Origin: Dirofilaria immitis
Lineage: Eukaryota; Nematoda; Chromadorea; Rhabditida; Onchocercidae
Assembly: GCA_024305405.1 (NCBI GenBank)
Contig: JAKNDB010000047.1
Coordinates: 62,001-126,000, forward strand
DNA length: 64,000 nt
Reading direction: 5' to 3'
Shown: positions 1 to 11,565 of the stretch, in pieces
Numbering within the stretch: position 1 is the first letter of the stretch
Layout of the letters: each line of letters starts with the position of its first letter
Made by a program: the position numbers and the translations under genes
The notes under the pieces: model-generated
The model's database searches: none
Seen by the model: only the letters and a program-made list of their open reading frames with translations
Told to the model about the DNA's origin: nothing

Positions 1-278
1 TTATATTATACTAGTCGTATTAATTATACAAACTTAAATAATTCCGATTTAGAAATAATTTAATTCTAATTTAGAAGTAATTTAGTAATTAGCTATTTTC
101 TTTTATTTTTTTTCCTCTATTTTCTTTTATTTTGTGCTTAGTGCCTGATAATTTCTCATAATTATATTAACATCAAACACCAATTAAATAAATTTATTTA
201 AACAAGTTGTTTATTCTAAAAATGTCCTTGAAATTTATGATCCATTTAACTATTTTGTTACTATTATCGAAATAATAG

Positions 279-3200
279 GTGGAACATTGGTTTTTAACAC
301 ACTTTTCAATATCTAATGCCTATCAATCGTTATGCAGTGAATTTGATTCATTGCAACATATGACAAATGATTGGCTATCATCTATTGATCATGATCATAG
401 TGCTTTTACATTTATTCATCATTCAATCAGTACACGTTTATCACGAACATTAAAAGTATGATAATTTACTACTTCACTTTTAATAAAAGCATCTAAATCA
501 CTAAAAATTTTCTGATTCCAGCTGCCTAATAAGTAACAAAAAAATATTAACTTTAGCTAATTGATTAATGAAAGAAATATTTCACTTTGGCTAGATAATA
601 AATAATCGATAATTTTTTTTCTATCAGATAACAAAAATGATTAGATAATGAAAAATATTCATCTGTCTGATAATATAACATGAACTGCACAAATTGCGCA
701 TATTTTACTTTTTCAAATAATAAAGCTTATCATGCGTATATATTATACGCATTAATATGTTATATTTCATAAACATTAAACGTATATATATATATATATA
801 TATGTATATATTAAACAAATGACAACGATATCGATTATTTAAAAATAAAGATTATGGTCATAAATTTAAGTAAATATTAATTTATATTTGAATTTATATA
901 TATATATATATATATATATTTAAATATTTATTTGAATATATTTATATGAATAAATATATTTTGAGGTGAATAAATTCTTATCAAAAAATCAAATATTTTT
1001 AATCAAAAATTTTATTTATAATTAAAAAAAAAGATATTTTTATTCGAAAATGAATTATTAAGTTAATAAAAAATTTTTGTCACAAAAATTATTGTTTAGG
1101 CAAAAATTTTGACAAATATTTCTAAAAATAATTAAATAAATTTTATTAACAGATAAATGCACAACGTATTGTACGTGAAGATGGAAAAGTTTATTTTGCA
1201 TGTGAAGGACCTAATTTAATTACAGTTTATGATTTTTGGACTCTTGTCTGGCAGGTAAATAATTAAAATTAATAAGTACAGTTTGATATATCATGTTTTA
1301 CTGAAAATAAATCCATTCTAATTACGGTTTACCATTTTTGGATTTTTGCTTGACAGATATAGAATCTGTATAGGAATAGAATATTCTGGCTTAATTTATA
1401 TTCGTCACTTATTGTAGTGATGATACAGAATCCGTATAGAATAAATTACAGTAGTACCATGCGAACAGTTAAATATTCCATATTTATTTTGAAAAATTGT
1501 AAAATACTGTAGTTTCAATAAAATTATATCCACAAATTTTGAAATTAAAAATTAATAAAATACAATTATTGATTTTTCTAAATTTATTAAATTGAAGTTA
1601 TCACATTTAACATTTTTAAGATAATACTTCTTGTTGATTAAAATTTTACAAATTCTATCAATTATTGCTAATAATTAGGAAAATATAAAAGCGATAATGT
1701 CAATGAATTATCCATATGAAGAACGTCTTTATCGGAATGCATATCAGAAGAATCAAGAAACAATTCAGTATTGGCCGATTATTCATGGGAAAACATACAA
1801 TTTTATGCCATTTAAAATAACTTGCATTAGTAGCTTCTTGATGGTAAGTTGCACAGGATAGAAATGAATTTTAAAAGTTTATTAATATTTATTTCGAATA
1901 ATTTTATTATAATGAAATAATTACTTTCAAAAATTACTCTATAGGAAATTCATCACTTATCGTAGTGATACAAAATCTGTATAGAAGTGGAACATTCTAG
2001 CTTAATTTATATCCTTTATTTATCGTAATGATGCAGAATGATATGGATATTTTCCACAATAAAAAAAATATCGGAATGAACATTAGAAGAACTGTTAAGA
2101 AACTACAGAAGAAATTAAATCTTACTATAATCAATCATAACTTATAAAATTTTGTCAGTTGAGTTTAAAATTCAATACAAATCAATTGATAAAAATTTCA
2201 TACACTATTGATAAAAGACAAATGATAAAAGATAATAAAAGCACGCATTAGGCTGACTGTAAAATTCGAACAAATGATAAAAATGAATACGTTTATCGAT
2301 TAACGAAACTTCGTATACGTTATTGCAATCCGATCTATCCACAAAACGATCGATTACTTACTCATGTGTGCTATTTTCGATGGCCAGATGGACGACTACC
2401 TTTACCTTGGGGGCGACAAAATACATTAGCTAAAGCTGGCAATATATTATTGCAAATTTTGCTAATGGTAATTGATACAATTATCGTTTTTCATTATCAT
2501 TATTAAATGATGAAGTATTATTAATTACAAGTTTTATACTTATTCACTTAGAGTTATCATTATATAGTCATCATTAATATACTTATCATTCATTTGTAGT
2601 TATAATTATATAGTCATTATTGATATATTAATACTTTTACCATTCATTTGTAGTTATCATGTAGTTATGATCATATTACCATTACATAGCATCACTAATA
2701 TGTTTATCATGCATTTATAATTATCATTATATAGTTATTATTGATAATGCATCATTCATTTATAGTATCGTTATACTTATCTTTAATACTCTTATTATCT
2801 TTCTATAGTTATCATGCAGTTTTCATTAACATATTTATCATTCATTCATAGCTATTATACAAACATCCTATAGTTATTAATGTGTTTACCATTCATTTAC
2901 GGCCATTGTTCACTTATCATTACACGGTTATCATTAATATGTTTATCGCATAATTGAATTCATTAATATGCTTATCGCATAATTGAATTAATAGCTTATT
3001 ATTCATTAAATGTTAGATATAAAACTACTGGACTTTAATGAACATATATGAAATATAAAGGGATAAAATCCTAGCTATGTCAATTTTTAAAATATTTATT
3101 TTAACAAACTATTGTGTCATTAATGTGAACAATTTTGAAGTCAAAAAAGATAAACAATTCTTTGATCTTTTTTTTCAATCCATTGCAAATATTATCGAAA

Positions 3201-4419
3201 TATCTTATTTTTATTGTTTCAAAATTTAAATTTAATTAATTAATGCAAGGTATAGATTTTATATTGCTAAAATTTATAGGTTAGTGATGATATAACATTG
3301 ATACATTGTCATGCTGGTCGTGGTCGTACAGGTGTTCTTGTTACATTAGATTTTGCTATGCACCAACTTAAAAATTTACAAACTGTAAATATTGCGGTAA
3401 AGGTTTTGATTGAAATATATTTTTAATATTGCTTAAAAATGTTAAAACAAGAATTTAAACTGAAATTAATTCAATTCACATTTAAAATCATTTAAAAATC
3501 ATGACAAATAATTTGAATTATACATAATAATCTTTAAGGAATTAAAATATATTGAATGATTAGATTAATTTCATTATCAATATAATTTCTAGTAATTTCA
3601 TATATATAATCATTTAATATTAATTTAATTCGTGATGAATTCTTAAAAATCCTATCTAAATTGATAGTTTTCCGATAGAACATTAGCACTATCAACTAAT
3701 ATCATTTCTGTAATTTTAAAAAATTTATTTATATCATTTTATTTTAGGCTTTAATTGAAAAAATTCGACAACAACGGCCAGGTGTTGTAATGAATCGTTG
3801 GCAATATGTTTATATCAATATAATTATTGCTGAACAGGTGTTTAATTGTAAAATTTATTGAAATTTATTTTTAAAATTCAAAATTTCATTTCTGAAATTT
3901 TTTATTTTGTAAATTTATCCTCATTTTCTTCTTTTGATAATAAAAAAATTTTCGTTCCTATTCTTTTTGTTTTTGTTCATAAATTTTTATCCTTTTCATT
4001 AAAAAAATATTTATTTATTTTATGATAAAATTTAAGCTGATCTGATTGAATGAAATTTGAAAATATCATATTATTTACAGGTATATATAACATATATCAT
4101 ATATTATATTCATATATATTTATTTGTAAATTATATTCATATATATTTATTTGTAAATTTTTAATTGATGTTAAACAATATCAATTAGAATTAATTAATA
4201 ATACAACGATTTAATTTAATTTATTCCATACCAAATGGAAGTATTGTTAGGCTTTTTCAGGCATATCATTTGGGTTATTTAATGGATCGAATTAATGGAC
4301 GATATATTACACGTCAGCTTATCAATAAACTTTGGATTAATCTTAAAAATGATATGAATAAAAATTTCGCATGTCGATTAATATCTCCTACGCTAAAAAG
4401 AAATAATCATTTGAAATAA
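279..4419 (+). CDS. Protein tyrosine phosphatase, 3' seven exons (5' end outside window)
   Basis: Exons 279-455, 1153-1254, 1679-1843, 2252-2467, 3280-3396, 3748-3837 and 4261-4419; every exon is a multiple of three with GT/AG borders, and no frameshift is needed. The product hydrolyses phosphotyrosine. Visible landmarks, in order: a substrate-side segment ACEGPNLITVYDFWTLVWQ (classical PTPs have a similar ACQGP..T..DFW motif), YWP, the WPD loop FRWPDG with the general-acid Asp, the catalytic P-loop IHCHAGRGRTG (C-x5-R, followed by T), and a Q-loop region RPGVVMNRWQYVYI. The usual first Gln of the Q-loop (Gln262 in PTP1B) appears to be Met. No transmembrane segment is seen in the part present. 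The first exon here carries a poorly conserved segment; upstream exons, including a possible NRY motif, must lie left of base 1. It resembles the expanded nematode non-receptor PTPs; the exact orthologue is not recognised. Confidence 0.93.
2480..2960. repeat. Degenerate minisatellite in PTP intron
   Basis: Intron 4 of the phosphatase gene is built from diverged copies of a roughly 40-60 base AT-rich unit containing TTTATCATTCATTTATAGTT and ATCATTATATAGTTATCATT. Copies vary in length and sequence, so the period is irregular. Reads as non-coding. Confidence 0.7.
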
Positions 4420-4490
4420 AGGAAATAGTGAAAAAATTCCCATTTCTTGAAAAATGGTTTCTATTTATGTTGAAAGATAATAGATGTATA

Positions 4491-4496
4491 AATAAA
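4491..4496 (+). terminator. Polyadenylation signal AATAAA of the PTP gene
   Basis: AATAAA lies 72 bases after the PTP stop codon, a normal nematode 3' UTR distance. In such AT-rich DNA the hexamer is common, so the support is mainly position. Confidence 0.5.
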
Positions 4497-4528
4497 AGGA
4501 ATAAAAATTTATTAATATATTGACACTA

Positions 4529-4905
4529 GTATACTGTATATACTGGTAAATCATATACCGTATGTTGTCATTATACCTAGCAAAAACTTGCTATTACAAA
4601 AGCAGAGTATGATATCACTTCTTCTAAATATTAAATAATTTATATGTCGCAGGCTAGTCCATTTTTTGACATGCTAGCCGATAATATATGAATAAATAAG
4701 GTCAGTAAAAATTTATTGGTGTATTGACAAATCATATTCTGCATGATATCATTATACCGTAGCAAAAAGTTGATATAACAAAGCGGAGCATATTGTAAGT
4801 GATAATGAAACAATACTATTATAATATGAAATTTAATGATATTGGTATGCTCTGTATACTAGTAAATCATATGCCATATGATATCATCATATCGTGATAA
4901 ATGTA
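4529..4905. repeat. Three diverged direct repeats of about 60-85 bases
   Basis: Copies near 4529-4613, 4711-4795 and 4843-4905 share the order GTAAATCATAT, a GATATCATTATAC-like core, TAGCAAAAA and CAAAGCGGAGCAT-like segments. They are imperfect, and the third copy is shortened. Could be remnants of a small dispersed element or of a local duplication. Confidence 0.55.
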
Positions 4906-6426
4906 GAAGACATGACATATTATAATTATCAATAAAATAATATTATTCTAAATAATTATTATGAAATAATTTAAGTGGTGCAAATCGATCCATTTTTGAT
5001 AATTTTATCCTTAATCTGATTTGAGATATCTCAAAATGAGCTACTAAATGACTATTATTTACATAAGTGAATAATTGACTAGAAAAAAATAAGCAGAAAA
5101 ATAAGCAACTAATAAATTTTCGTATATTTCGTCTAATTTATAAATCGAAATCAAACTGTAATTTAAGTATATATAAAGCTTTTTCAAATATTTCAAATTA
5201 TGTATATGCAAGATTTTTTTCAAAATGGTTAATTTAATTTTGGCTGAATTACGAACTTAATTTTGAATTATAAATTTCAATCATGAAATCCAATTCAAGC
5301 AATAAATTTTGATGAATTGGCTTAAATCATAAAGTTAGAGATGCAAATTTAAAATTAAACAATTTTGAACACAAAAGATTTGATTTTATTAATATATTTT
5401 AAATCAAATTATAAGTTCAAATACAAATTTAAAAATTCAAATCATAAATTTTTTCAAATTTAACTAAATTTAAATTATAAACTTTAATCCAAATTACAAT
5501 TTTAATTTTAATTTATGCCTCTCATCCTTAGATATAAAACCGAATTATAAGTTCAAATATATGTAAGATTTTTTTCAGGTATTTCAATTTAATACAATGT
5601 AAAACTTCCCTTTACTGATTTACGAATACGACAATGATCATCAGCTCATAAAGTCAACATAAGTTTCATGACTTACGCAAAGAACTCATTTTTCCTTGCG
5701 AGCTACCTGAAAGATTTCTTTTATCGCTCAACACCTTGAGCTTATAAACGTGCAATATTCCATTCATAATCGAAAGCTACGTGCGAAATATATGATCGAT
5801 AACAATATGAACTTGGAATGGATGCTCAAAAATGCACGTAAGAATGGACTGTATTGTATTGAATTACAGAACTGTTATATGTAAGGCAAGTGGGAATGAC
5901 TGCAGGAAGTAGGAATGAGGAGTCGTAACTCTTTTAAATTTTAATTCAATTCGAAATTGCTGATTTTCAAATTGAAGATTTATTGTTAAATTGATTAAAT
6001 TCCAGTTTCAAATTACTTAAATTTGATCGGAATTAAATGTGATATTAGTGATGAATGTTAATCATAAATAGATTAACATCATGTTTTAGTCGATGATGTA
6101 TTTAATTTCAAATTATTATAATTTACACCTCAAATATTAATATAAATGCAGATCATTTTTCGAATTTAATTGTAAAAATTATGGTTTTAGTTTGCAAATT
6201 TGGCATGAAATCGTTAAGTTATTGTTATCAATTATAGCATGTATCTGGGAATATTTTTGTAAACTCGTGTATGTTATTAAAGAAAATTACTTGAACTTCG
6301 GAAGTAGAATTTTTATGAATTATATTTCTGAATTTGTATTTTAGTACATTATATATTGGTGCGTAACATCTCCGAATTTATATTTTAGCATATTATTTTT
6401 TCAGCATTTATATTTAATTGAATTCG

Positions 6427-9342
6427 ATGGAGGTGCCACAGAAAAAGCGATCGAGAAAAAGCTCAAGTGTAAATAACTTATATTTTAAAATTTATAATTA
6501 CCAAGAACGAAAAAAAAGCGTAAAAGCATGCTTTCTTTAATTGCTTGTAATTTAGTGGTAGTTGATGAGATCTAACATAATTTCAGAAAGAGATTTTTCC
6601 TATAAAATGCGATTGTTGTGGATTTCTCGAAATAGTCCTTCGAAAATCACGTGAATAACTTATTTTAGTGGAAAGCAACATTTCCGAGTGAACCAGTTGG
6701 CGAGAAATCACGATCATTTTACAACGTGTTGTATTCATTGTTGCATCTCATATTCTTTATTCCAGAGGTTTAATTCCTGCGAAATACTTTAAGAAACGTC
6801 AGATTGGAAGTATGCAGTTTCTCTTCAATTTATTTTTTGATATCGAAAATAAGAATATTGAAATATGATCAGACATTTCTCATCTACAAAATATAATGGT
6901 AACAATTGCAATGGTGGTGACAGTAATAATGATAACTAATGAACATTAATAACAATATAAATGTTGGTGAAGATAGAGATAGTAATAACGATTCAATTTT
7001 GAACAGTAATAACGAAATGATCCTCGCAGTGCTGATAATCACTGAACCGTAATTCTAAAATTAAGTATTATAGTTTTGCTGGCATGGTATTGAATATCGT
7101 TTATTGGTGATATATTGGTGATATTAATGTACAATTAAACATTCTTTTCTCAAAATAGGAAGAGAAATATGTAGTTTTCTTTAATTAATGAAAGATGATT
7201 AATAGAATTCGAGTCCAACAAATGGTCTACCTAGTAGTACAGCACATTGTTTATTATCCATCTGATATTGAAAAATTGGCTAAAATTTTTAGAAACAAAT
7301 TTTTATGTCGTTCGAGCGGAAGCTGAAGGTAAAGATGTTATTCATAGTCTTAAAGGTGTTATGGAAGCGATTGAATTTGCATATGTAAACTTTTTCTTAA
7401 TTTTATATAACTCTCCCTACATTGCTAGGGATTTTCTATTCAACAACGAAACATATACTGAGCGGAATACAAATCTAGATATTGTTTTGTTTTATGTCAA
7501 TAGCTTTAATAATTCCATAAATCGAGGAAATTTTAATTAATTAGAAATTATTTTTCAGGTATAATGTTTCAGCCATATTTATTCAAAAGCTTAAGCACTA
7601 CGTGTGAAATCCAATCAAAAAATCTTGTCATTCTTTTTAATCTAGCTGCTTCATTTCTTAAAGAACCAATATTCATTGAAAAATAAGGAAGCATACAAAT
7701 TCATGATTAGCAATAAACTGATTTTGAAAATGAAATTGAAAATTTGCCAAAATTTTTAGTTACGTGATTTCATCATAATGATTGCCGATCGTGACAGGGA
7801 AGATGAATACGAAGCTTTGGAAGTCCACCGAATGTCATTTTTTTATGAATCAAAGCAAGCAGAGATGAGTATTACAAGGGAGTAACGCCTTATATAAAGA
7901 ATAGATTTTGCCTTAAACTACTTCAAATTGAGAAAATTTCGCCATTACCATTTTCATTACTTCATTAATGATTTCATTTTTATTTTAATAGAAACATTCT
8001 AAAAATACCGGCGATTTTCACTTTTTTGCAGCACAAAAGGTGAGGGTGAGAAAGTCGCTACAATTAATTACACAGGAATCATGCAAGCGCGCAGACAGTT
8101 TTTCATTTAATTCATCGTATCAGTGCGTACGGGAATATTATGAGTCCTTTGCCCCAGAATATCTGCACTATCTTTAAACTTACCTATTACGATGAAAGTA
8201 ATATTTTTATACGATAAGTTTTTTTATGATTGCTATAAATTTTATACTTATGCATGGTTTATTGTAATGAAGGTCTAGTATTATCTGATCATTCAAGAAA
8301 TTATGTAAATATTCTCAGTACTTCAGTAAACTAAGGTGGTACTGTCGTACTTTTGGCTTGCTAAAGTTTGGCAGATTGAGTTGACATTAGTCTGATCAAC
8401 ATACTGTTAGCCGTAATGAACACAAATTCAAAAAAGAAGTACCGAAGTAACAAGCAGTGAATTTCTGTAACTAGTCTTCAGAAACTCCTCCGAATTATGA
8501 ACCACAAGGTTTTATGGCTGATGGAAGCTTATTCCACTTCTCAAAAGAAGTCCAGTCGTTGACACTTGGTAGATTCGATTGCGAAAAGCATATGTATGTT
8601 CTTTTTTGTGGGGGCAGTTAAAGCCAAAAGGTTTTTCAAACATGTTGAACTAATAATAAATTCAACTAGATGTAACTATCATGTAAAGTTTTACTTTCCG
8701 TGATATTACATTAGCAGGCCTTTGAATGAAAAAAATATATTGAGGAAAAAGTGTCTCATTTTTTCAGATAACACAAAAGCATCTTGCTTTCTGAATAGAT
8801 TAAAACAGTGATTCGATAGCTGCCATTTCACCACTTCTGAATTATATAATGCACTGAATGTTCGAATTGTTCTGGTGGTTATGAGATCTACGTCGATTCG
8901 TTGATAATTTTGAATCTAATTTATTTAGGATTACAACATCAATTCACTCAGTTTTCGTGAAAAATGCAATCGAAATGAAATCACTTATGCATGCCGGTGC
9001 TATTAAATTTAACTCTTCCGTTTCTCGTGGTACCACCATTTGCTCGTCACCATCTAGAACTTTACGGACGTTGTCGACATGTACCGACGAGTTTTCTCAA
9101 GTTCAAGTAAATTACCAAATTTACTTAATGTTTTGGGAAATTAATGAGGAATTTTCTTTAGTTAAATTTTTACTCTCTCATTGCAGGAAGATGATGATAT
9201 TGAGCAGCAAAATAATCCAATGGAAAACACTGGAATAGCGACTTCATCTTCATTTATTGATATTAGTGGTACCATCGAAATTGAGGAACTTTGTCCTTGC
9301 GGTAATGCTAACTGTAAGAGGCATAAATTGAATATCTATTAA
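6427..9342 (+). CDS. HORMA-domain meiotic chromosome-axis protein (HIM-3/HTP/HORMAD family)
   Basis: Exons 6427-6468, 6669-6816, 7206-7384, 7760-7881, 8032-8197, 8482-8593, 8715-8807, 8929-9106 and 9187-9342, about 399 residues once missing bases are allowed for. Family members bind meiotic chromosome axes and control synapsis and crossover formation. The N-terminus gives WKATFPSEP and RGLIPAKYF, like the HORMA start W..FP and YLRGLFPE. Exon 4 begins LRDFIIMI after SLKGVMEAIEFAY, matching the family's CFDALEKKYLR region. Exons 5-6 give SPLPQNICTIFKLTYYDE, then K, then TPPNYEPQGF, diagnostic of HORMAD/HIM-3 (human HORMAD1 reads LPNDVCL...YYDE.TPPDYQPPGF). The C-terminus ends with a CPCGNANCKRH Cys/His cluster. 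Splice phases agree throughout, except for deficits near 6762, 7300-7304 (about two bases) and 8099-8103 (one T), which break the frame as given. Confidence 0.88.
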
Positions 9343-9495
9343 GTGAATTTAAATAACGTAATTTTGTCCTTGCGGTAATGCTAACTGTAAGAGGCATAAA
9401 TTGAATATCTATTAAGTGAATTTAAATAACGTAATTTTGTCCTTGCGGTAATGCTAACTGTAAGAGACATAAATTGAATGTCTATTAAGTGAATA
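9291..9495 (+). repeat. 73-bp tandem triplication over the HORMA stop codon
   Basis: Three head-to-tail copies with TTGTCCTTGCGGTAATG starting near 9292, 9365 and 9438 (73-base period). The first two are virtually identical; the third has a few changes and decays after about 9495. The unit contains the last codons (CPCGNANCKRHKLNIY), the TAA and the start of the 3' UTR. Only the first copy is translated, because each copy carries the stop. Confidence 0.92.
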
Positions 9496-9497
9496 AA
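9492..9497 (+). terminator. Possible polyadenylation signal of the HORMA gene
   Basis: AATAAA about 150 bases after the stop, directly after the triplication. Position is plausible; the hexamer alone is weak evidence here. Confidence 0.35.
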
Positions 9498-9891
9498 TAA
9501 CGTGAATTAAGTGAATCTAAATAAGGAGAGGAAATGTTTGATATTGATTAGCAATGCAAACTGCCCAGAAATAACACGGCATTTACTCTATTAAAATTAG
9601 ACCGAATTACTGATAGAGTGTTCGATGGTTGAATGGTTTTGTTATTGAAAACTTCAGAAGAAACCGAAACATCTAAATCACCCACCCATTAAACAGACTA
9701 GTAATAACGGCCTATTTTTCTCAATGACGAAACAACAGATAGCAACGTGGAAACACAATTTTATTTCTGATAAGAAGTAATGAAAAGTTTTACATTACTA
9801 GAAAAACACAAGGCATAAAATTAAAGGATTGAGTTTAGGAAAAGTGATAGCTTACTGATTCAAATCCTTTTTCTTTAAATTACAATTTCAG

Positions 9892-10010
9892 CTCGAACCA
9901 TTTTAGCTGAGTCGAGCATCTCAATCGAAAGTTTGGAGCCACTAGATAAACCGAATTTTTATAAAAACAACCTGGAGACCGAAATGAGAGATTTGTCATG
10001 CCGTCTTTGA
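9892..10010 (+). CDS. Orphan candidate terminal exon, unknown product
   Basis: After a good TTTCAG acceptor the sequence stays open in phase 1, giving ARTILAESSISIESLEPLDK and then about 20 more residues to a TGA at 10008-10010. Codon content looks like a genuine exon, but no family is recognised. It lies after the HORMA stop and could be an alternative 3' exon of that gene, or part of a small gene broken by the indels seen elsewhere. Not confirmed by any upstream exon. Confidence 0.3.
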
Positions 10011-10243
10011 TTAAGTATCATTTATTCCATTTCTGATTGATATAAACTTGACTTTCGTTAACATAAAGTATTTGTAAGAATTATATTGAAAAAAGACTGA
10101 TAATCAATATTTCGGCGGAGAGAATAAGAGAATATTTGATAGTAAATTTGAAATAAAATTTGAACTAAAATATGAAATTATAGTGGCTTGTAGTTGCATC
10201 ATTACTTAGGTGCAATTCTTCTCCTAAGTATCTTTATCCGTAG

Positions 10244-10414
10244 CAGCGGAGTGTCAAGAATGATCTGAATATTCAGGACAGAATTGTACATGACTATTAT
10301 TTAGCATCTTTCCAGAAAGCTTGTTTTTGTCATTGTTACATTCATGGACTAGCTCATGCTATTGAAGACAATTATAATAATCGGAGAAAGAGAAATTTTT
10401 CTAAGTTATATTGA
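10244..10414 (+). CDS. Orphan candidate exon, unknown product
   Basis: After GTAG at 10240-10243 there is an open segment of 56 codons ending in TGA, including QRSVKNDLNIQDRIVHDYY, FQKACFCHCYIHGLAHAIED and a basic C-terminus. The Cys/His cluster CFCHCYIH is notable. It may follow the exon at 9892-10010 only if that exon's stop is an artefact. No homologue is recognised. Confidence 0.28.
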   Translation, partial: QRSVKNDLNIQDRIVHDYYLASFQKACFCHCYIHGLAHAIEDNYNNRRKRNFSKLY

Positions 10415-11510
10415 AAGATGAAATGAAATAATCCACCGCCTCAAAGTATATTCCAGGAATGTGATGAGTAACGATTGTTGCAGAATTTTGACTAAGGGTG
10501 ACCAAAAATAACAAAACGGGAGAACACGAGGAAACAAGTTTTCTTGTGATGGGACTTTTTTTTGTTGACTGTATCCTTATCAATATTTGCTGAAGAACAT
10601 TATACTGAAATGTCGAGAAGCAGAAAAAGATTCTGTAGTGCAGCTTTATCACGTTATATTCATTGGTTTTTTCTATATTTGTTATCATTTTTGTTGTCTA
10701 TTTTGTTCTTTATGACGTTACGTGAATTTATTTCTAGCTAAAATCATTTTTTGTAATATAAAGAAGTTGCTTTAAAGCTAAGACCTCAAACCACTATATC
10801 ACGCAAACCCCAGCCACGTCAACAAAACGAATCAATCCGCAGGACCCTCAAATGCTTCCCACATCAACTCACAGTTTGAATTTTATGTGGCCATGTTTTC
10901 GATATACAATGCGACGACAATGACACTATTAAATTCCCAGAGATGCATTGCTTATGTTTTTGGTTTCATAATTGCTGTTAGTTATTAAAGCGAGGTATGA
11001 GATATGAAATGGTACGGAGCGTGACGCATTGCAATGAAATATACTTTTAATAACGGAGGTGGTGAATAATATTGAAGCGCACGTGCATTGGGTAGGTTTA
11101 ATTTTTGACGCTGGAAATGCATATGGAAAATTTGGTCCATAATATAACGGTAGAGCTTGCAATGAAGCAGTTTAGTTCTGTTTTCGAGGGATGCTAGCAT
11201 TTATCATGTCAAATTGAAGCATAAATGTATTAGTAGGATGTGACGCGTATGATGAATAGTATGACTTGCAATGTAAAGAGATTAAGTATGGGCGATACGT
11301 AAAATGAGATTAAATTATCTTCGATGAGGGGCGTTATATTAGTTGCCAAATACTGAGTTTGGCTTGGCTTATTTTAGTTAAAATTTGAAAATTTAATAAT
11401 TGATGGGATTAAGGTCATTCGCGTAGTTTTCATATCCTATTTTCTCGTTTTTTTTTTTTTTTATTTTAAATTGTTTATATTTTATCAGTCGTTGTATGTT
11501 ATCTTATTTC
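10415..11510. other. Intergenic region upstream of CHMP6
   Basis: No supported gene. About 10790-11180 is less AT-rich than the surroundings and is open on the minus strand (10929-11162, 10985-11200), but these frames overlap, lack splice or family support and look like chance. Confidence 0.5.
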
Positions 11511-11512
11511 AG
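11511..11512 (+). promoter_or_regulatory. Candidate trans-splice (spliced leader) acceptor for CHMP6
   Basis: The AG of TTATTTCAG, matching the nematode acceptor consensus, ends at 11512, 53 bases before the CHMP6 ATG, with no visible 5' exon upstream. This is where a spliced leader would be joined. A cis-spliced 5' UTR intron cannot be excluded. Confidence 0.4.
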
Positions 11513-11565
11513 ACTATACATGTGAAATTTTATAAAATATATCATTGAAATAATTTGGAGATATT

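Larger units (their letters stand above)
4420..6426. other. Intergenic region between PTP and HORMA genes
   Basis: No gene is supported. The first part holds a diverged repeat family (see 4529-4905). About 5150-5560 is made of short redundant phrases such as AAATTATAAGTTCAAAT. About 5640-5930 is less AT-rich, but all frames are closed by frequent stops. Confidence 0.6.

Noticed and set aside
6587..6650. A zinc-finger-like exon reading KEIFPIKCDCCGF
   Set aside because: It would leave an intron of only 18 bases before the firm HORMA exon at 6669, and joining 6468 to 6669 directly is in phase; it is intron sequence.
7560..7690. Open segment after TTTTCAG reading FQPYLFKSLSTTCEIQSKN
   Set aside because: Lies within the HORMA intron 7385-7759; exons on both sides join in phase without it and match the HORMA fold.
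10929..11200. Two overlapping minus-strand open frames upstream of CHMP6
   Set aside because: No splice sites, no recognised family, overlapping frames; probably a chance result of lower AT content there.
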